Assembly (NCBI RefSeq): GCF_036850765.1
Contig: NC_089495.1
Span: 27,806,875 to 27,870,874, forward strand
Reading direction: 5' to 3'
Length of the DNA stretch: 64,000 bases
Source: Saccopteryx bilineata
Taxonomy: Eukaryota; Chordata; Mammalia; Chiroptera; Emballonuridae
How positions within the stretch are numbered: the stretch's first letter is position 1; each line of letters opens with the position of its first letter. The position numbers and the translations under genes are program-made. Of this stretch, positions 47,755 through 58,679 are shown piece after piece. A model generated the notes under the pieces. That model saw only the letters and a list, made by a program, of their open reading frames with translations. It did no database searches and was not told the DNA's origin.

Positions 47755-47970
47755 CTAAATAAATGTCAAGGTGTGTTAGTTGGCAATGTTGAGGGTCATT
47801 AGCTCTGACAATGGCATCATGTCCTCGTGATTACATTTACCTTGATTAGCTGCACATGGTATATAAGTGCAGCCATGCAGACACTCCGAGAGACGTTCTG
47901 GCCTTGACACTTCCTAGTGAACAACATTTCTGCCCGTAATTATGCAAAACTCAGAGAAGACATATGCTTA
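47755..47970. promoter_or_regulatory. Candidate conserved noncoding block with hairpin
   Basis: Repeat-free, with CTTGATTAGCTGCACATGGT and GCCCGTAATTATGCAAAAC. A 7-bp inverted repeat GCTGCAC (47849-47855) / GTGCAGC (47867-47873) encloses an 11-nt loop with TATATAA. Regulatory role is inferred. Confidence 0.3.
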
Positions 47971-48394
47971 GGAAAAATTCCAGGCTTTGGATTACAGAGA
48001 TTTAAAAAATTATCTGTGCTTTTAATAGCATTCACATTTATAGCAAAAGAATTTAATTTTTACACCAATGATATAAAAAGCAAAATATGATTTCTAAAGA
48101 TGTCTAGGCGAGTCATTTTTTAGATCAAAGAAACACAAATGTAGCAATATTGAGACATTTGAACCAGGTAACAGGGTTTGGTTATCAATAGAGATCACGT
48201 CACTAGTAATTAGATATTGCTTTTTGAGAAATTTACAGAGGCAGGAAAAAAGAATATTCTACCACTAGAAGTTTAGTCATATGCCATCATTAGTTTCCTT
48301 GAGGTTTGGAATTCTATTATGATGTTTAATACCCTAAAGCTTAAATATACAGTATTTACTAACAATTTAAGTTGAGGAAAAGTTATAAAGGTGA
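47971..48394. other. Unassigned, AT-rich
   Basis: Nothing recognised. Confidence 0.35.
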
Positions 48395-48560
48395 GAATTA
48401 ATATTTATTTAACATGCTTACCAGAACTTTTAAAATAGCAAATGAAGTCTTACAATAATACCTTACAATTGACATTATCTGCAGTATCTTACAGATTAGG
48501 AGAAACTAACACTCACAAGGTTGTGATGTGGCAGAGCTCAGGCATAAAGCCAAAATGTCA
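48395..48560 (-). mobile_element. MIR SINE, antisense
   Basis: ATTGACATTATCTGCAGTAT, TTACAGATTAGGAGAAACTA, ACACTCACAAGGTTGTGATG, TGGCAGAGCTCAGGCATAAA follow the antisense MIR core. Confidence 0.72.
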
Positions 48561-50155
48561 TTCCATTTACCACAGTAAGTGGCTTACTGATCATCCACAA
48601 CACATGTAGTGAGAACCCCACCCCTTACCTTCACTGCTCTTGCGATTGTGCTTGGAGTTAAAAATTGAGGATATGCTTTATAGCAACTGTGAAGAGGGGA
48701 AGGAGGAGAGCCAGAGGAAAGACATTCCTTGGCAACCTGAAAAACTACTAAAGATGCAGAATATCAGTAAAGAAGTCTCCGCGACAGACAAAGGGATGAT
48801 TAAATAATTGAATGGAAGAGAGTTTAGACTAGTCTTTTGAGGCAACAGATTGCTGTTGGATAATTTGTGGGCATAAGGAAAGTCATCAAACAGACTCAAT
48901 ATGGTTCCACTAAAAAAGAATAGGGTTCTTTTGGTCCTTTGGTTCTATAAGACTCTTGGAGCAGGGAGCAATAAAAAAATATCCCTGGAGTATGTCAAAC
49001 ATGTGTTCAGAAGAAAGCAAGGAACTAGGATATAGCTGAGGCCCCAAGGTATTTCCACTGGGGACATTACACAGACCAGTAATATCTAAGGAGGGAAGTA
49101 GAAGTAATGGGATTTCAGATACAAGCTAACTTCATATTGAGTTTCTTGATAAAATGGACTACCAGATTACTGTAGAAAATAAAACATGCGTTTGAATATT
49201 ACAGCCTTTACCAGTTGGTTTAGCATATGTTACAGACCTACTTTTCCAGATCCCTGGTCTAATAGAAGTGATCAAAAAGGCAAACAAATATCATCTTACC
49301 ATTATGATAAAGTTCTTTGAACATGAGAAATTATTACTAAACTTAAAAAATAATAAGATCCATCACCATCTTCTAGGTCGGACTGGAAAAAAAAATAGAT
49401 GAAAGATTCACATATTCATGGTAGGTGACAGAATCTTTCTGTTAGTCTTAGAAAAACAGGGAGAGGAAGAGCAGAAAGGAGCTAGTACTGTTATCATGTG
49501 ACAGATTGTGTCTGACACGGAAAACACAGTCCTGCGACAGAGTCATCAAGTGCTAGGATCAGAGGCGAGATTCATATATTCTGCAAAATGGCTTAGTTTA
49601 GTCTTCTGGTGACTCAACACATTCCCTGAAGACACAGAACAGTTGGCAGATGAAGTAAACGCTTTGCTGCTGTCTTTGCCTGTAGCACTTGTTGTAATCT
49701 TGTCAACAACATTGAGGATAACAAATTGCGTCTGCTTATTTTTCCTGTTTTTCTAAAGGTGAAAGAAGATATTTAACTTGAGTTCCACCCTCACTTCCTT
49801 ATGCAGCAAACCTTTTTCTGTGTAGTTCTCAGATCAAGAAACGACAGTTTGGAGATGGCAACGTGTGCTGGGCCGAGATACTGGATCTCTCGGAAGACAG
49901 CAGTAGTGAGAAACAGACATGCAAGCAAACAAAGTAGGAATTTAGATACCTTCAGATGGACCAAGCGATTTGTTTTGGAATTTCTGCGTGTGTGTGTGTG
50001 TGTGTGTGTGAAAGAGAATAAAAAGCCTTAAAAGGACATTTCAGAATGCCTATGGTTTGGAGGTAGGTGATTTGAAAATACTTCTCAGGCATCAATTGAT
50101 GATTATCCTTCTCAACCCCTTAATGGTTAGTAATTTCCAAATCCAGCACGGATCA
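48561..50155. other. Unassigned ~1.6 kb; GT microsatellite
   Basis: (GT)n at 49987-50010. The rest is unique AT-rich sequence without gene evidence. Confidence 0.4.
49987..50010. repeat. (GT)n microsatellite
   Basis: Twelve uninterrupted GT units. Confidence 0.93.
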
Positions 50156-50159
50156 GAGT

Positions 50160-50305
50160 CATGAGGAGGGCTTGTTAACCCTCAGGCTGCTGGCTTCCGT
50201 TCACAGTGTTGCTGATTCAGTAGGTCTAAGGTGCAACCCAAGAATTTGCAGTCGATAAAATTCACAGGGGATGCCAATACTGCAGGGCTAAGAGCCATAG
50301 ATCCT
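50160..50305 (+). mobile_element. MER5-type hAT-Charlie element
   Basis: GAGGAGGGCTTGTTAACCCT, TGCTGATTCAGTAGGTCTAA, GAATTTGCAGTCGATAAAAT follow the MER5A/B consensus order. Terminal repeats are eroded. Confidence 0.75.
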
Positions 50306-50875
50306 GTCCATTTGGGTTATTACCTAGTATGTATGTATTTTTTCTACCATAATAAGTGGCTACAGGAGTTTTGATTCCAATTCCAGGTTATCTGATGTAG
50401 TGGTGCTTAGAAAGGAGATCTTCGTCAGGATGGACCCTAGCAAGGCAGTCAATCATTCACAACTAACCAGAACCTGGGTCAAAGGTAGTCCAGTCCTGAG
50501 ACACTGCCGTCCCAGCATTTGTTTATGAGATCTTTCATAATGATGCTTTTCACTACGAACAGCCCTCTTTGGCATGCTGAGAAACTTGTTATATTAGCAG
50601 GTTTCCCTCTCCATTTTAATTATGTAAAATAAAGGTTTATTTATTTTTTTTACTTTAAAATGTTATGAATACTTAAGCAAAGTTTCTACTCTTTCATTTA
50701 TTGTATCACAGAGTCTAACAGCTATGATCTCCTACAGACTCTAAAGCAATACAGCCATTGGCTAGATGAAGCAAGATATGCTTTAACAGGACAGAGTCCC
50801 ATGTCAGAGGTTATTAGACATGGCTGATATTATCTTTCACTTCTTATACTTACTGCTGACTCAGTCAGGACATTT
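50306..50875. other. Unassigned
   Basis: AT-rich, no repeat or gene recognised. Confidence 0.35.
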
Positions 50876-51000
50876 TTTTAATTGAGTTTGTTAGGGTGAC
50901 ATTGGTTCACAAAACCATCCAGGTTTCAAGTGTACGAATCAACAAAACATCATCTGCACACTGCGTTGTACCACAATTTAATGTCTATGACTTTCATCTT
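50876..51000 (-). mobile_element. Short L1 3' end, antisense
   Basis: TTAGGGTGACATTGGTTCAC, CATCCAGGTTTCAAGTGTAC, CAACAAAACATCATCTGCAC match the antisense 3' terminus also seen at 1840 and 34755. Strongly 5'-truncated. Confidence 0.75.
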
Positions 51001-51374
51001 CTTTCAGCAACCTCTGGGTTTCTCTAATTGTGCTGGTAATAAAGGATCTGCTAAAGGGGAATGGCCCCTAACAGAAAAGCCCAACTCAATGCCCTTCTTA
51101 GCCTTCAAGGCTAAAGGACAAGAGAAATTCTTCCAAATAGAACTGAGGGTGGCCAGGCAACTTCAACAAGGGGTCTGTGCTTTTCTAGAAATCAGACTAT
51201 GGTGCTAGGTATTGTTTTCCACCTTCCCTTTTTCTACATTGGTGCTCTTAATGTGATGATTTTTCTTTCCCCATATTTTATAAATTGAAAGTATTAAATA
51301 AAAACGGTTGCAATGTTTGCTCAAAGATTGCAAAATACTGTAATGAAGAATGCATATGGACCTAATTACATTTG
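51001..51374. other. Unassigned
   Basis: Nothing supportable; the 92-codon frame ending at 51208 has no recognisable homology. Confidence 0.35.
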
Positions 51375-51387
51375 AAAATGAGATGTA

Positions 51388-51740
51388 AGCCCTGGCTGGC
51401 TAGCTCAGTGATAGAGTTTTGGCATGGCGGGCAGAAGTCCCAGGCACACAGGAGAAGCACCCATCTGCTTCTCCACCCTTCCCCTTCTCCTTTCTCTCTT
51501 TCTCTTCCCCTCCCGTAGCCAAGGCTCCATTGGCGCAAAGTTGGCCCGGGCGCTGATGATGACTCTATGGCTTATGCCTCAGGCACTAGAATGGCTCCAG
51601 TTGCAATGGAGCAACACCCCAGATGGGCAGGGCATTGCCCCCTGGTGGGCATGCTGGTTGGATCCCAGTTGGGCACATGCAGGAGTCTGTCTCGCTGCCT
51701 CCCTGTTTTTCACTTCAGAAAAGTACAAATAAAATAAAAT
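51388..51740 (+). mobile_element. Rhin-1-like SINE lacking the B box
   Basis: Head and A box present, but CAGAAGTCCCAG joins directly to GCACACAGGAG, so about two dozen bases that normally hold the Pol III B box (GGTTCGATTCC in sister copies) are missing. 13-bp duplication AAAATGAGATGTA at 51375-51387 and 51741-51753. Single 22-bp unit. Confidence 0.94.
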
Positions 51741-51753
51741 AAAATGAGATGTA

Positions 51754-52189
51754 GAAGGTGGACTTAATTTTGGTTTTTCTTCAGTAGGGAAAATTGATAT
51801 AGTTGTGTTTATTTATATACAGAGCAGAATATTTGGATAAGCAAAGGCATTTTTTAAATTATAGATATAAGAAGGGGAGTGTGTACACATGTACATATAC
51901 ACTGAGAAGCTTAGAGATAAAATGTAATTGATAGAAATTGGAGTAGCTACCAGGCTTCCAGCACATTGCTGGTGGCTGTTTTCCTTCCTTCTCCCCCTTA
52001 TTTAGATAACATCTGACCCCCTGGCCACCATAATTGGTTTAGTGATAAGCACTTGGATCAAATTAATTCACTGGGGCTCTTACTCCAGTATTTTTCAGGC
52101 AAGAACTGGTGAGAAAGTGACATTTTGGCTTTTGGTCATAGAGCTATAAAGATGTTAATTCAAAGTTGCCATTTTTATTGTTGACATTC
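51754..52189. other. Unassigned
   Basis: Nothing recognised. Confidence 0.35.
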
Positions 52190-52440
52190 TCACTCCAGGA
52201 CCCTCACCTTTGGTATTCCCTCTGGAACTCTCTTCCCTTGATTTTTGCATGGCTCACTGCTGCTAATCATCCAGTCCTCAGCACAAACTTTCCTGCTCAG
52301 AGTGTGCCTTTATTTATACACATCTCCAGCTGTCTGCCTCATTGTCCAACACGCTATCTGTAAGCACTTACTTTCCGTTGGGTAAGCTTATTTCATTTCC
52401 TACTAGCTTTTATCATTATTTAAAACTAGGTCCTTGTCTC
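52190..52440 (+). mobile_element. L2 LINE 3' region
   Basis: TTTGGTATTCCCTCTGGAAC, TCTTCCCTTGATTTTTGCAT, ACTTTCCTGCTCAGAGTGTG and CTATCTGTAAGCACTTACTT follow the L2 3' order before the STOP/UTR. Confidence 0.78.
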
Positions 52441-52769
52441 AGTCTTGGCTTCTCTCCCATCTCTCTGTATGCCTGTTGCCTCAAACTTTGAGGTCTGACA
52501 GGATCTCTCTTCTGGCCTCATGACTGTGACCCCATCTCTAGTTACTATTTCAGCTTCAACTTAAACTTCAGCTGCCATAATTTCACAGTTTCAATTCCTA
52601 GATAATTTAACTGGTTCTTATTTATTTTTTCTGCAGCCATCTCAGATGGAAGCAATAATTTTAAGTATAATCTAATGTGAGGTCAAGTACACTCTCCAAT
52701 GCTATGGGTATAATCCTTTCTCCTCTCTTCATTTTCTTAAGTGATTGGTTTTCACCTGAAAAAATTAAA
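52441..52769. other. Unassigned
   Basis: Pyrimidine-leaning sequence after the L2, nothing recognised. Confidence 0.35.
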
Positions 52770-52869
52770 TGTTTTTCAATATATGGCTCTCAGACCAACA
52801 GCATCAAACATCACCTGTTAATTTGCTGGAAACAAATTCTCAGGCCTTACCCCAGACCTATTGAATCAG
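52770..52869. mobile_element. MER5-type element, first half (split by LTR1)
   Basis: CAGCATCAAACATCACCTGT, CTGGAAACAAATTCTCAGGC, CAGACCTATTGAATCAG follow MER5A up to the point where the LTR interrupts. The continuation is at 53435. Confidence 0.8.
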
Positions 52870-53434
52870 TGTAAAGCCAGTAGTCATGGCCACCATCACA
52901 ACTGCCTGGATCATACAGGTTTCCATTTAATTCAGACAGATCATAATGAAACAACAAAGTCAAGAATTGGTGGGCCATTACCTTTAATTCTAGCTCACAC
53001 CTGGCAAGTGAGTAAATACACACAATGGGAAAACACTTCCCTTTCCATTCAGGGCTCCCAAAGCCACTAACTCATCCGAATTTTCCTAGAATCAAAGGCC
53101 ATCACCAGTTCAGCGGAGCTTACAAAGCCCTTCACCTCTGCTTCCCTTCAGCACACCTCCATCTTGGCTGCCTGCCTCCTGTGCAACCACATGGTCACTG
53201 TGCCACCTGCAACAACATGGTCTCCTCCAAAATGGCCTCCTAGCTCCTCCTTTTAAAACTTTTCAGCAGGACAACCCCTCCTCCAGCACACATTAGCATA
53301 ACCAAGCCCCTTCCCAAGCATGAAGGTAATTAGTCATATCACCTGAGCGACGGTCATTCACGTGGGTGGCGCCATTTTTAATAAAAGTGAGCAAAACTAG
53401 AAAATACAGATTTTACAAACTCATTTGCCCAACA
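52870..53434 (-). mobile_element. Solo ERV LTR 1, antisense
   Basis: 565 bp. Read on the minus strand it begins TGTTGGGCAAATGAGTTTG and ends CTGGCTTTACA. It has an ATTAAA signal (minus, 52983-52988) and a TTTTAAAAGG TATA-like site in the upstream half. Flanked by ATCAG (52865-52869) and ATGAG (53435-53439), a 5-bp duplication with one change, confirmed by the host MER5 consensus reading through. No internal retroviral genes, so a solo LTR left by recombination. Confidence 0.85.
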
Positions 53435-53535
53435 ATGAGAAACGCTAGGAGTGCTTTGATAATCAGTATTTTAATCTGTGCTTTCATACACCTTCTAGGA
53501 CTTCTAGGTACCTGGAGGATGATGGTGAGTGCTTA
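53435..53535. mobile_element. MER5-type element, second half
   Basis: ATGAGAAACGCTAGGAGTGC, then AATCAGTATTTTAATCTGTG and CTTCTAGGTACCTGGAGGAT continue the MER5 sequence after the LTR. Confidence 0.72.
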
Positions 53536-54061
53536 GCTTCCCTCCACACAATAATTTCTCCAGAACACAGAATGAGAAAAAGGAAAGATAAGTCTACACA
53601 AAAATCATGCCCACAGCATAACTTAAAGACAAAAAAAAAAATGCCTAAATTTCAAAATAACTCTAAATAAAAAAAGAGAAATGACCAAATTTCAGTGCAC
53701 TGTTTCTCAGGTTTCTTCCACACTTCTGCTCTACAGCAGAGTTTGGGTGTGCAAAACCAGACTAATAAAACCTTTAGGGGGACAGGAAAGGGGAGTAATA
53801 AAGAAGTCATCAGCCCACCTCCATATACCACTGGAGAGATGAGCCTACCTAATAATACCTAATGTCTAAACTTACTTAAAAAGGATACAGGTAGATCAGA
53901 GCACAGACTACAGGGAAAGAACTGAAAAGTATGTGCAGTTTGAAGGTTTAGTCTTAAAACATAGATTCTTGGAGAGAAAAATAAGGAAAGTAAGCATCTT
54001 TTGATAATGGGAAAAAGAATCAAAGAGGAAAAATGTAGGTCTTAAAATTTAAAAGGTAACC
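53536..54061. other. Unassigned; A-rich
   Basis: Poly(A)-like run at 53630-53641. No gene. Confidence 0.35.
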
Positions 54062-55045
54062 ACCACAGACAAGAAAGCAAACAACTCAATTTAAAAAATG
54101 GGCCAAAAACCTCAACAGACACCTCACCAACGAAAATATACAAATGGCAAATAGCATATAAAAAGATCTTCCACATCATATATTATGAAGGAAATGCAAA
54201 TTAAAACAACAATTAGCTATAACTACACACTCATTAGAATGGCCAGAATCTGGAATACTGACCACATTAAGTACTGGCGAGGATGTGAAGCAATAGGAAC
54301 CCTCATATATTGCTAGTGGGAATGCAAAATGGTACAGCCACTTTTGATGACAGTTTGGTGCTCTCCTATGGAACTAAATATAGTCCTACCATATGACCAA
54401 ACAGTCTTGCTTCTTGGTATTTACCCAACAAAGTTGAAAATTATGTCCACACAAAAACCTGCACATAGGTTTTTAGCAGTTTTATTCATAATTGCCAAAA
54501 CTTGGACAGAACCACTATGTCCTTCAGTAGGTGAATAGATAAATAAACCAGGGGGCATCTAGATAATAAAATATTATTCAGCACTAAAAAAAAACATGAT
54601 CCATAAATGCATATTGCTACATGAAAGAAGTCAATCTGTGAAGGCTACATACAAATTGATTCCAATTATGTGACAGGTAAAGGCAAAATTATGGATACAA
54701 TAAAAAATCAGGGAAGCAGAATGGATTTTTAGGTTAGTAAAAATATATACTTTGTATAATAGACGAATAATGGGTATATATCATTATACAATTGTCCAAA
54801 CCCATAGAATGTACAAGACCAAGAGTAAACCCTAAGATAAACTATGAACTATGGGTGATGATGATGTGTCAATGTTTACCAATGTTTATCCTTGGTAAAA
54901 TAAATGTAGCATTCTTGTGAGTGATATTAATAACGGTGAAGGTGATACATGTGTTGGGGCAAAGGGTATATGGAAAATCTCTGTACCTTTCTCTCAATTT
55001 TTGTTGTAAACCTAAAAGTCTTCTAAAAATATAAAGCTTAAAATG
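54062..55045 (+). mobile_element. L1 3' end (old L1M type), sense
   Basis: AATGGGCCAAAAACCTCAAC, AAGGAAATGCAAATTAAAAC, GGTATTTACCCAACAAAGTT, CCACTATGTCCTTCAGTAGG, then GGGTATATGGAAAATCTCTG and a terminal AAAAATATAAAGC. About 980 bp, collinear with the late ORF2/3'UTR, 5'-truncated. Confidence 0.9.
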
Positions 55046-55339
55046 TGTAGACATTTACACACAAACACACAAGCACCTCTCACAATCCTTCCTATTTACT
55101 AAACAAAATCAAATCCATTTAAGTATCTGATAGAAACAGGGTGTTTAAACCAGAACTTCCGTAAAACGTCAAAAACCATAAAAATCACTTGGTTTGACAC
55201 TAAATAGAAGAGGTTCTACTGGAAAAACTTACAAGAAAAAACAATCAACAAAATAAGATGCATAGCTCCCTATTTCATTGTCGTTTTCTGAAGAGGCATG
55301 CTCAATGATTTTACAATAAGAACTTAAGAAATATCCCAC
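55046..55339. other. Unassigned
   Basis: Unique AT-rich sequence. Confidence 0.35.
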
Positions 55340-55900
55340 AAGCAGGAGAACAACACTGAACTTTGGCAGTTGCTGCTTGGGAGACAAATCTTTCTGGATT
55401 TCTCACATTTCTGCACTCCTTGCTAAGTGACACACTGTCCAACCTTTCTTCAAATTCTTTTGAAGGATATTCTTATAGCAAAGAGCCTTACAAGGTAGAG
55501 TGTCCCTCTCTGGAGCAAAAGGCAGGTTTGACTGAAGCCTTCAAAGGTAAGAGTGTTTCCTCTAGAACAAAGACTAAACATGCTTACACCCATATAGAAG
55601 ATTGGGTTCCCAAAACTCTGGGTTTCTCTCCTGGAATAAATCCACTGTGGGTGAAGATGTCACATGTCCCTTCTCATACCATCATGTAGGAATACAGGCT
55701 CAGGTAAACAGCACCGAGTTACTCTGACTAGTATTATTGCTGTAACATACTGCTCTTTGTCTCTGGCTTAGTGGTCTCATATCTCCTGCCATCATCTATA
55801 AAAAATGCAACACACTAATGTGTTAGTTTGTAAGTAAAGTAAAATTTCAGACTCAGTTTAAGAAACTTCTAAACCTGTAAGAATTTTTTGTAAGTTTATT
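55340..55900 (+). mobile_element. LTR-like block A (candidate 5' LTR of old provirus)
   Basis: Collinear but diverged similarity to 62300-62830: CACATTTCTGCACTCCTTG / GCATTTCTGCACATCTTG, AGTGTTTCCTCTAGAACAAAG / AGTGTTTTCCTCTGGAGCAAAG (in part), and GTTAGTTTGTAAGTAAAGTA / GTTAGCTTGCAAGTGAAGTA. Both have CTTTGTCTCT near the 3' end. Same orientation. Likely LTRs of one family, possibly one provirus. Confidence 0.55.
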
Positions 55901-56748
55901 TGAGTCAAACGGTTGACAAAGTCTCAACAGATTGAGAACATGTTTAGTAAAATGGAGGTTTTACTACTTATTGTATATGTTAGCATCAAAGGGAAAGATG
56001 GAAGGAGGGGCGAGTTTTCATGAAATTGATTGGTGAGAGATTAGGGAGGTGGGAGAAGGCAATTTGGGGAAATCTCAGGGATTGGATAAAAAGTCAAAGT
56101 GTGTGTATTGAAACTTCTTTTACATAGGCAGGCATAAAATATTAATAGTTAATTAACATGATACTACCAACAATGGGGGGGGGTTGCTGGTCCCTGCTCT
56201 GGTGGGATGCCTGCCCCAAGGGGGGCAGGAAAAGAAGATTGCTCTTACATTTCAAAGGCAAGTTATCCAGAACATTATTGTAGATGCAAAAAACAACAGA
56301 CAGGCTTGATTAAGGTAAGCATTGATCTTTGTTTAGAGAAAAATACCACCCCAGGACAGGACTATCACCATGAACTGCTTTTCCTTAGAAAGTTTTCATT
56401 TCAGATCATCCTGTTTGGTTACTTTAGGTCTCTAGGTTTGTCAGGCTACCATGCAGGACTCACCTGAGTTGGTCAGGTTTAGTCTGTGGCCCTGTCTTTC
56501 TTTCTTTTCATCCATAAGAGCTTTCATAATTACAGAAATTCGCATGAAATTTAGAGTCATTATGGTCAGAATTCAGGGAATTTGTTAGAACTTTGGAGAA
56601 AGGGACCAGAACAAGTAATACTTGTGAAGGAAGAAAAGCAACAGCAAGACCATCTTACGGCTCAGCCCTTTCTGAAGCCCCTTATGTAAACCTTAGGTCT
56701 ACTTGAAGATGACAGTAAATGGTGTCTGAGCTTATTGCAATAGGATCT
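55901..56748 (+). mobile_element. Possible provirus interior (leader/gag side)
   Basis: Lies between block A and the inserted LTR2. Contains a G-rich segment near 56175 but no legible gag motif. Assigned only because of its position between the LTR-like blocks. Confidence 0.3.
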
Positions 56749-57409
56749 TGTAAGGCCGGTAGCCACGGCCACCATCACAGCCGCCAGGCCCGTGCAGGTT
56801 TGCATTAGATTTGGATAGACGGTAATGAAACAATGGAGCCTAGAACTGGTGGGCCATCAACTTTAATCCGAACTTGCGCCTGGAGGGCAAGAAATACACA
56901 CAGTGGAAAAACATTTCCTTTCCATTCAGGGCTCCCAAAGCCACTGACTTATCAGAGTATTCTTAGAATCAAAGTTTTCTACCCCACCAGCCTTATTCAC
57001 CTCTGTTCTCCATCTTCTTCTCTCTGCACAAACTCTGCACAAACTGGCTTCTCCCTCAGCACTCTGCCATCTTGGCTACTTCTCCTCTCCTCCATGTGAC
57101 CTTTCTCTTCTCTCCTCCAGCATGGGGTCCTCTGCCCCATTTTATAGTGTAGAAATCAAAACCTTTAATCCAATTTATAAACAAACAAGTCTCCGATTCA
57201 AAGTCATTTATCTGAGGCATAATGGGATTCCTCATGAGAGTGCACCACCCCACATCATGCATCAGTCAAGGGTGTGGAGAAAAGCTTAGTTTTGAAACTA
57301 AACCTTAGGTTATAACAACCTTGCCTGCTTACAGCCTGTCTCCCACACCCAATGCAAACTATAAGCGAGCAAACATATACATCATATTTACAAACTTACT
57401 TGACCAACA
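56749..57409 (-). mobile_element. Solo ERV LTR 2, antisense
   Basis: 661 bp. On the minus strand it starts TGTTGGTCAAGTAAGTTTGT and ends CCGGCCTTACA. It is flanked by a perfect 5-bp duplication GATCT (56744-56748, 57410-57414), which fixes both ends. ATTAAA signal on the minus strand at 56862-56867. The 3' half shares blocks with LTR1 (plus-strand TTCAGGGCTCCCAAAGCCAC in both); the 5' half differs, so it is a subfamily variant. Confidence 0.92.
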
Positions 57410-57414
57410 GATCT

Positions 57415-57687
57415 GAAAGCTATACAAGTGTTTAGCCTTCTTTGGAACATTCGCAGATAAGACAGTGAATAATACTTGGGCTTTTGCTGCCCCAGAATGG
57501 GTTTCATTGCTGATGAAGGTGACCCATTGGAGAATGAGAAACTGTCCCAAAGAAATTCAGATACATTGCTGTGATCAGCCTGATTGGCCTGGACTACTCA
57601 CTTATTTCTTGTGTTAAAATCAGGCAAAATTGTATAAAGAGTTGACATGACAAAGGGCAGCAAATGCTTGAGATTAAGGTGGACTCC
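57415..57687. other. Unassigned (between LTR2 and piggyBac MITE)
   Basis: May be provirus interior; no motif supports it. Confidence 0.3.
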
Positions 57688-57691
57688 TTAA

Positions 57692-57830
57692 CCCTTTGAG
57701 TAGTATTAATGTTCATGTACGTTCTTGTGCCTCCTGACCATCCAGAGAGACTGGAACTAATTTGATTTTCTGAAAAAGATTTCACTCTCGGGTGTCAGTG
57801 AGCATGAAAAAAATCTCACTACTGAAAGGT
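57692..57830. mobile_element. piggyBac-type MITE
   Basis: A 139-bp element lies exactly between TTAA sites (57688-57691 and 57831-57834). The left end is CCCTTTGAGTAGT; the reverse complement of the right end is ACCTTTCAGTAGT, matching at 11 of 13 positions. TTAA target plus CCYTTT-type ends is the piggyBac signature. No ORF, so it would have been moved by a transposase in trans. Length is close to what I recall for MER85-type elements; that link is unverified. Confidence 0.85.
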
Positions 57831-57834
57831 TTAA

Positions 57835-57964
57835 AAAAGAAGGTGTTACTGTGTCACAAAAACAGACATATAAGTTAACAAAAAGAACAGAAAAGCCTCA
57901 AATAAACTCTTTCATTTATGACCTGTTTATTCTCAATGTGAATATGGACAGAGACAATTCACGA
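57835..57964. other. Unassigned
   Basis: Short unique spacer. Confidence 0.35.
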
Positions 57965-58679
57965 AAAGAAGGAACACTCTTTTTTAAAAAGGGCTGGGGC
58001 AACTTGTATCCATACGTAAAAACATGAAGTTAGACCCTTTTCTTACACCTAAACAAAAATTAACTCAAAATGAACCATAGACCTACATGATAGAGCTAAA
58101 AATTTAAAACTCTTAGAAGAAATCATAGTAGTAAATCTTCAGAACCTTATGTTAGCCAAAGACTTCTTTGGTATAACATTATAAGAATAAGGATGAGAAA
58201 GGACAACTTGGACTTTATCAAAATCAAAATCTTTTGTTTTTGAAAGACAAAAAAATAAATAAAAGACGATCAAATAAAAAGACAACCCATAGAATGGGTA
58301 AAGTATTTGCAAATCATATATTAATAAAGAATTTACTTCTAGAATACATATGGAATGTCTACAGCTTAATAAAAAGATAAGTACTCCAATAAAAAATGAA
58401 CATCTCTCCAAAGAATATGTGTAAACATATAAATAAGCACATTGAATAAAGCTTAATATCATTAATAACAAAAAATGCAAATCAAAACCACAATGAGATA
58501 TAATTTCACATCTACGAGGATAACTAAAATAAAAAAAGACTGATAATAACAAGGATTAGTGAAGATGTGAAGTTAGAACTCCCACCCATTGTTCCTGGGA
58601 GCAGGTAAAATGGAGCAGCTGATTGGGAAAACAGTTTGGCAGTTCCTTCAAGAGTTAACATTGCTACTATGTGACTCAG
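57965..58679 (+). mobile_element. L1 3' region, first part (split by LTR3)
   Basis: GAAGTTAGACCCTTTTCTTA, AACTCAAAATGAACCATAGA, AAAGACAACCCATAGAATGG, ATGCAAATCAAAACCACAAT, CAGTTTGGCAGTTCCTTCAA, then TGTGACTCAG where the LTR enters. Continues at 59274. Confidence 0.9.

Noticed and set aside
47840..47880. TATA box as a genuine Pol II promoter
   Set aside because: Single motif inside a small hairpin, no downstream exon or CpG island.
52870..57409. LTR1 and LTR2 as the two ends of one provirus
   Set aside because: Each has its own target duplication, they differ in the 5' half, and the DNA between them holds unrelated older elements.
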